Shown: piece by piece, positions 4,901 through 7,174 of the stretch
How the letters are laid out: the number at the start of each line of letters is the position of its first letter
Position numbering within the stretch: the stretch's first letter is position 1
DNA from: Oscillospiraceae bacterium
Lineage (GTDB): Bacteria; Bacillota; Clostridia; Oscillospirales; Acutalibacteraceae
Reading direction: 5' to 3'
NCBI GenBank assembly: GCA_003517915.1
Contig: DOZQ01000081.1
Coordinates: 1 to 7,174 of the forward strand
Length of the DNA: 7,174 nt
Position numbers and translations under genes: made by a program
Notes under the pieces: model-generated
What the model was told of the DNA's origin: nothing
What the model saw: only the letters and a program-made list of their open reading frames with translations
The model's database searches: none

Positions 4901-7174
4901 CCTGCGTGCCCTTGACGAGAACTGTCTTTTCTATTGTCTGCTCATGGGCTATCGGGGCGTTGTCGGCGATTTTAACAGACACGGTTACGCTGGTGTCGCG
5001 AAGCGGCCGGGTTACAATGCCCTGCGCGTTGATGATATCGGGATGCGAGGACACGATCTCAGCCGTGTAGCCGTGAGGCATCTCGCTGATTATGCTCTCA
5101 CTGCCGCCCTCGGTCTGCGCGGGAATGTCTTCGGACACATACTCGACTACGTCGTCAAACGCCTCTTGCAGCATTTCTTCGTAAGACTTGACATTGACGC
5201 CGTTGAGCCTTGTGATTGTCGCGTACTCGTAATAGGTCTGGAAGGTAGTGTTGTTGCCGTTGGCGGTGGCGAACAGGCCGATCTGAACATTTTCAAATCC
5301 GGCGGTCGTCTCGCCCGCGTCCACATAGGTCACACCGTCCTTCGAGAACGAGAAGGAGTAGGAGTCCCCGTCCTTGCTGGCCTTAAGATACAGGGTCACC
5401 GAACCGTCGGGATCGGCCGTCGCCGGAACCTTAAGTACGCTGGCGCCCGAGCCGTTTACTCTTTTATATACCTGGGTCGTCAGGCTGGCCGTCTCGCAGT
5501 CAAACTTAATGAAGTTGTTGTTATCCTGCCAAACGACAAGCATACCCTGCGGATAGCCGCCGCCGGTGGGAAGGGTCGGGTACCACATCTTAACGACTAC
5601 GTCCCAGTTGCCCGCGGCAGGGCGCACAAAGAGGTTCTCCCAGCTCATGTTATTGCCGATTTCGTTGCGCTGCACGGGCAGTCTCAGGCCGGAGCCCTTC
5701 GCCAGTCCGTAGGTGTTTGTGTTTTCGTTTAAGATTGTCCAATCCTCGTCAACCGTGCCGTCAACAAACGACGCCGATGTCGGGAAGGTGTTGAAGGATA
5801 CGTTGTAGGTGGTCGAGGCAACCGACGAGCGAACCGTAATTACGGCCGTGCCCGGTATGCCGGTAGCCTGAGTCACTTCGACCTCGAAATTCGTATTTGC
5901 GGCGGTGGCCGTGACAACCGGAGCTTCTCCGCCGGCCTCGGCGTAACCCAGTGTGTAGTTGAGCTTGTCAGGCTCGAAGGAGGTAAGGGGAACCCCGCCG
6001 ACCATAATTGAACTGAGGCGCGGCAGCACATCACCGATATCATATATACCCAGTCTGTCGAAGGTCGCGTCAATTGAAGCGGCGTCCGTATCGCCGTTAT
6101 TGGCCCACAGGCCTATTTCGGGCAGTGCGTAGGTGACGGCGACCGTCGTCGCGAAGGTCGTCCAATCGGTGCCGTTGGTAGAATAAAGGAAGGTGTAAAC
6201 CTCATTCCTTTTGTTGATCTGCAAATGCAGTGTCGTCTGGCCGGGCAGATTGGCCGTGTTGCGCTGCACCTGCGCCGCGCCGTTAATAACCTCATAAACG
6301 CGTACTACGGCCTGGTTGCCTGTAGCCGGACGCTCATAGACAAATTTGATGTAGTTGTTGTCATCTCCGCGGATGATAAAGCCGGCCTGCTGATTGCTGA
6401 CCGAAGGCGCCGCCGAAAGGGTGACGGTCGTCTGCGCGGCCCAGTCGCCGCCGGCGTTTGTCAGAACAACGTTCTGCGGCTTGTTTTCAGCCGACGAATA
6501 AGCGCCGCGCCGCGTCGCTATTTTAAGACCGCTGCCGCTCACAAAGCTCACATCCGCAGGCACCGAATTTTGGATGCGCCACTCGGCGGGCAGGGTGCTT
6601 ATTGTCTTAAAGTCCGTATTGAGCGGCGGCCTTGTAAGGCCCACCGTATATGTTACAGACGTATTTGTGGAAGCGTCGGTAGACACGATTGTAGCGGCGC
6701 CTGGTATGGATGTAGCCTGTGTGACGACCGTGGTCACGTCGGGGTTACCGCTTTCAATGGCCGCTACCGTCGGAACTGTGGTTACGCTGTAGGGCAGGCA
6801 GATGGAATACTGGGATTTGTCCTTGTTAAAGCCCGGAACCATCTGGCCGTCAACCGTAATCCCGTCAGGATAGGGGTTGGAGGCGACATATACGACAAAA
6901 TCGGTAGTAACGGTCACGCCGTTATAGGTAAGGCTGGCCGTGATTGTGGCGACGCCCTGATCGACCGTAGTGATAACGCCGTTTTCAACCTTGACGACGG
7001 CAGGACGGTTGGAGGTATAAGTAACAACCGCGCCGGCCGGAAGAGCCTTGCTCTGGCCCTTTAAGATATGACCGTAAAGGCTTTCGTCGTTCATAGCCAC
7101 GGTGATCTGCGGATTGACGACCTTGCCCTTGTTGAATATAAGGCGCTCGCCGATATCCAGCAGCTCGTCGCCGC
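1935..7174 (-). CDS. Giant multimodular extracellular GH43-family glycoside hydrolase, 5' end outside the window
   Basis: One open frame runs from the TAA at 1935-1937 to the right edge, giving at least 1745 residues; the true start and any signal peptide lie outside. Domains (residue 1 = GTG at 7100): end of a bacterial Ig-like domain (to 73); cadherin-like beta-sandwich (74-157) and concanavalin-A-like domain (161-354) as in GH43 xylosidase C-terminal domains; a second such pair (357-437, 444-632); atrophied Ig domain (635-731); InlB B-repeat-like domain (735-810); Ig-like 2 domain (about 815-897); GH43 propeller (902-1224); CBM6 (1230-1367); galactose-binding-like domain (1372-1500); tandem-95-type Ig domain (1513-1588); second galactose-binding-like domain (1590-1721). 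GH43 enzymes are inverting hydrolases of arabinose- or xylose-containing polysaccharides, and the CBM6 next to it fits arabinoxylan or xylan, though arabinan is possible. The C-terminus (AFVVKK) has no LPXTG, SLH repeat or dockerin, so any anchor must be N-terminal. The frame is intact, with no sign of decay. The fold calls are from memory of the families; the exact substrate is unknown. Confidence 0.9.
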   Translation of the reverse strand, partial: GDELLDIGERLIFNKGKVVNPQITVAMNDESLYGHILKGQSKALPAGAVVTYTSNRPAVVKVENGVITTVDQGVATITASLTYNGVTVTTDFVVYVASNPYPDGITVDGQMVPGFNKDKSQYSICLPYSVTTVPTVAAIESGNPDVTTVVTQATSIPGAATIVSTDASTNTSVTYTVGLTRPPLNTDFKTISTLPAEWRIQNSVPADVSFVSGSGLKIATRRGAYSSAENKPQNVVLTNAGGDWAAQTTVTLSAAPSVSNQQAGFIIRGDDNNYIKFVYERPATGNQAVVRVYEVINGAAQVQRNTANLPGQTTLHLQINKRNEVYTFLYSTNGTDWTTFATTVAVTYALPEIGLWANNGDTDAASIDATFDRLGIYDIGDVLPRLSSIMVGGVPLTSFEPDKLNYTLGYAEAGGEAPVVTATAANTNFEVEVTQATGIPGTAVITVRSSVASTTYNVSFNTFPTSASFVDGTVDEDWTILNENTNTYGLAKGSGLRLPVQRNEIGNNMSWENLFVRPAAGNWDVVVKMWYPTLPTGGGYPQGMLVVWQDNNNFIKFDCETASLTTQVYKRVNGSGASVLKVPATADPDGSVTLYLKASKDGDSYSFSFSKDGVTYVDAGETTAGFENVQIGLFATANGNNTTFQTYYEYATITRLNGVNVKSYEEMLQEAFDDVVEYVSEDIPAQTEGGSESIISEMPHGYTAEIVSSHPDIINAQGIVTRPLRDTSVTVSVKIADNAPIAHEQTIEKTVLVKGTQVGTLRVTYNLNGGTGTLPVDDNLYFSGDTYMPIAATDISREGYFFRGWRTGANNGNQRDPGKSFPITANVTLYAWWQAPINGYPQFSVDWAAPRLDRAAFMTEIGWETQIGIINAESASSWVSSDTSVATVDANGLVTATGNGDATVTAVINGVSHTCIVTVGYKGQNPFIPQSWQLYIPDGEPHVFDGVMYVYGSRDINGGSCSNRYNTIYTEDGIHWTDAGVSFTAADLPAPFNRFMNSLWAPDCVYNPVTDKYYLFSCGTDTDGEYFVAESDSPTGPFLNARRITYKNGPSDGQRIGNIDPGVFVDDDGTFWLSIAGLDGQQRQYYNTYGPSRFRYGEFDVATATIDTTTIIDVHDKMLEGDTMPFEGPSIRKFGDYYYMIYVSDYKNPKPAGLGLRTDVQPSMLDYLYTKDIRDADSWTYGGTFLNASFLPTIVNTHGSVEQFGDKYYVVYHNPMTQAGQRRSRIETVDIDPVTGIISPITLTSSGVRPAFEMGEQVKFSSAVDFSGGRWGSSPFAVQTIDGYQQMILNNLALNQYVGYRYVDFAENGAESVSIKVRTNGDNAKLQLTSGVPGSDNSTILAEIALPNTGNAWEVVNVPLDENVQGIQTVYAKLTNASSSGNISLDWFEFAPIKNYELQRVQENSEYLSFSDGWGNRAQIGKFDGHIAKQASKVGSSMSFKFKGNYFEIISYKSYSQGIFDIYVDGVKTGSVDLYTQDTDSLFNLPVGATRVLDGEHTVTLVLSGRNSSSIGNNVYVDAISVGGEFLPLQSESSLTDDLVIIQQVDTPTVIDVLANDSVSGTVSLGDVSPASGTVEVVDNKIVFTPALMSALDDSFTYKVGNEPATVRLTYPESVRYQETFPAVTAGLSGGNAWESFVFARYSGGSAIRSSKAGDTITVKFYGTGIDIIGYKSWSRGIVDITVDETKTTVDTFDMTYDKTYDQPIYSVSGLNPDDEHTLTIRVTGDRFFLASGSAIDIDAFVVKK
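1938..2333 (-). repeat. Galactose-binding-like domain, copy 2 (protein C-terminus)
   Basis: Residues 1590-1721. It matches copy 1 at ITVKFYGTGIDIIGYKSW, RGIVDITVDE, DEHTLTIRVTG and IDIDAFVV, and ends the protein two lysines later. The two copies flank a tandem-95-type Ig domain (residues 1513-1588, with VLANDSVSGTVSL and IVFTPAL). The chain ends flush with the last strand, leaving no room for a sorting signal. Confidence 0.7.
2601..2987 (-). repeat. Galactose-binding-like domain, copy 1
   Basis: Residues 1372-1500. A beta-sandwich with MSFKFKGNYFEIISYKS, GIFDIYVDGVK, DGEHTVTLVLSG and the closing VYVDAISV. The same pattern returns in copy 2 at the C-terminus, about 220 residues later. This kind of accessory domain is frequent in secreted glycosidases and presumably binds sugar, but no ligand can be named. 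Confidence 0.7.
3000..3413 (-). other. CBM6 carbohydrate-binding domain
   Basis: Residues 1230-1367 directly follow the GH43 propeller and have the CBM6 hallmarks: NQYVGYRYVDF (1271-1281), a central strand with SIKVRT, a variable loop, PNTGNAWEVVNVPL (1323-1336) and the closing LDWFEF (1361-1366). GH43-CBM6 pairs are common in arabinoxylan- and xylan-acting enzymes, where the CBM holds the enzyme on the polysaccharide. Binding specificity cannot be read here. Confidence 0.75.
3429..4397 (-). other. GH43 catalytic domain with complete catalytic and metal-site residues
   Basis: Residues 902-1224 form the only recognisable catalytic unit in the visible protein. By family pattern, the general base is Asp914 in YIPDGEPHVF, the pKa-modulating Asp is Asp979 in LWAPDCVY, and the general acid is Glu1103 in PFEGPSIRKF. 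His1174 in NTHGSVEQF fits the conserved His that holds a structural metal in the propeller centre. Asp1036 in NIDPGVFVDDDG marks the usual middle blade. I checked the codons of Asp914, Asp979, Glu1103 and His1174 against the DNA. The roles are assigned by analogy to GH43 enzymes; the domain should be active. The PDGEP form around the base differs from the more common DP form and may help place the subfamily. Confidence 0.88.
4671..4898 (-). other. InlB B-repeat-like domain (Listeria-Bacteroides repeat)
   Basis: Residues 735-810 show the family pattern: VTYNLNGGTG (739-748), DTYMPI, EGYFFRGWRTG (774-784), and the closing ITANVTLYAWW (799-809). These beta-grasp-like repeats occur in surface proteins as spacers or adhesive units. 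Here a single copy sits between an atrophied Ig domain and an Ig-like 2 domain, just before the catalytic propeller, which suggests a spacer role. Confidence 0.8.
5205..6032 (-). repeat. Module copy 2: cadherin-like sandwich plus concanavalin-A-like domain
   Basis: Residues 357-632. It repeats copy 1: IMVGGVPL, SFEPDKLNY and VTQATGIPGTAVI in the small sandwich, then GSGLRL, WDVVVKMW, GMLVVWQDNNNFIKF and QIGLFAT in the larger one. The binding-type domain probably contacts polysaccharide or packs against a catalytic domain; no catalytic residues are apparent in it. Confidence 0.75.
6039..6881 (-). repeat. Module copy 1: cadherin-like sandwich plus concanavalin-A-like domain
   Basis: Residues 74-354. 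The small sandwich opens with ITVDGQ, has the GF..DKSQY pattern and ends with VTQATSIPGAATI and a YTV strand. The following domain has the GSGLKI, WAAQTTVTLS, GFIIRGDDNNYIKF and EIGLWAN strands seen in GH43 C-terminal concanavalin-A-like domains. Copy 2 occupies 5205-6032 in the same order. The copies match as proteins but are diverged, so the duplication is old. Confidence 0.75.

Noticed and set aside
4944..5732. 262-codon open frame on the + strand
   Set aside because: Antisense to the second ConA-like domain and the atrophied Ig domain; no recognisable motif. The codon bias of the real gene keeps the opposite frame open.
6225..7064. 279-codon open frame on the + strand
   Set aside because: Antisense to the first duplicated module; Arg- and Gly-rich composition with no domain. 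Treated as a shadow.
7098..7100. GTG at 7100 as the start of the giant gene
   Set aside because: The frame stays open for 24 further codons to the window edge, the upstream residues continue the Ig-like domain, and no Shine-Dalgarno precedes the GTG. The gene is 5'-truncated by the window.
1935..7174. CRISPR, transposon or phage content
   Set aside because: No regularly spaced repeats, terminal inverted repeats or transposase/integrase motifs were seen; the repetition in this region is protein-domain duplication.

Overview
The window reads as a piece of a Gram-positive, fibre-degrading, gut-type bacterium, most likely a member of the Clostridia. This is inferred from protein content: a giant secreted-type polysaccharidase built from Ig-like, InlB-type and carbohydrate-binding modules, a Mef-like efflux pump, strong Shine-Dalgarno sequences, and an AT-rich intergenic leader next to more GC-rich genes. 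No rRNA, tRNA, transposase or phage gene is present to fix the taxonomy.

Layout. Positions 1-209 are non-coding: a GC-rich hairpin (42-72), then two overlapping sigma-70-like promoters (88-116 and 116-144) and a short AT-rich leader. Two genes follow on the + strand: a DUF2200 protein (210-560) and, after a 24-nt gap, a 12-TM major facilitator drug-efflux-type transporter (585-1844, TTG start). They look like one transcription unit. A perfect 14-bp hairpin (1868-1900) lies in the 90-nt convergent gap.

The rest of the window (1935-7174, - strand) is a single uninterrupted reading frame running off the right edge, so the protein is missing its N-terminus (at least 1745 residues are visible). 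Residues below are numbered from the GTG codon at 7100; 24 more codons lie upstream inside the window. The order from N to C is: bacterial Ig-like domain; [cadherin-like beta-sandwich + concanavalin-A-like domain] twice; atrophied bacterial Ig domain; InlB B-repeat-like domain; bacterial Ig-like 2 domain; GH43 five-bladed propeller with intact catalytic residues; CBM6; galactose-binding-like domain; tandem-95-type Ig domain; second copy of the galactose-binding-like domain. It is best read as an extracellular alpha-L-arabinofuranosidase or xylosidase-type enzyme acting on plant hemicellulose or pectin side chains.

The two transcription units converge and share no evident function: one is a small efflux-type operon, the other a polysaccharide-utilisation gene. 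I see no defence system, CRISPR array, mobile element or RNA gene. The most notable content is the architecture of the giant enzyme, whose duplicated modules suggest further catalytic content just beyond the right edge.
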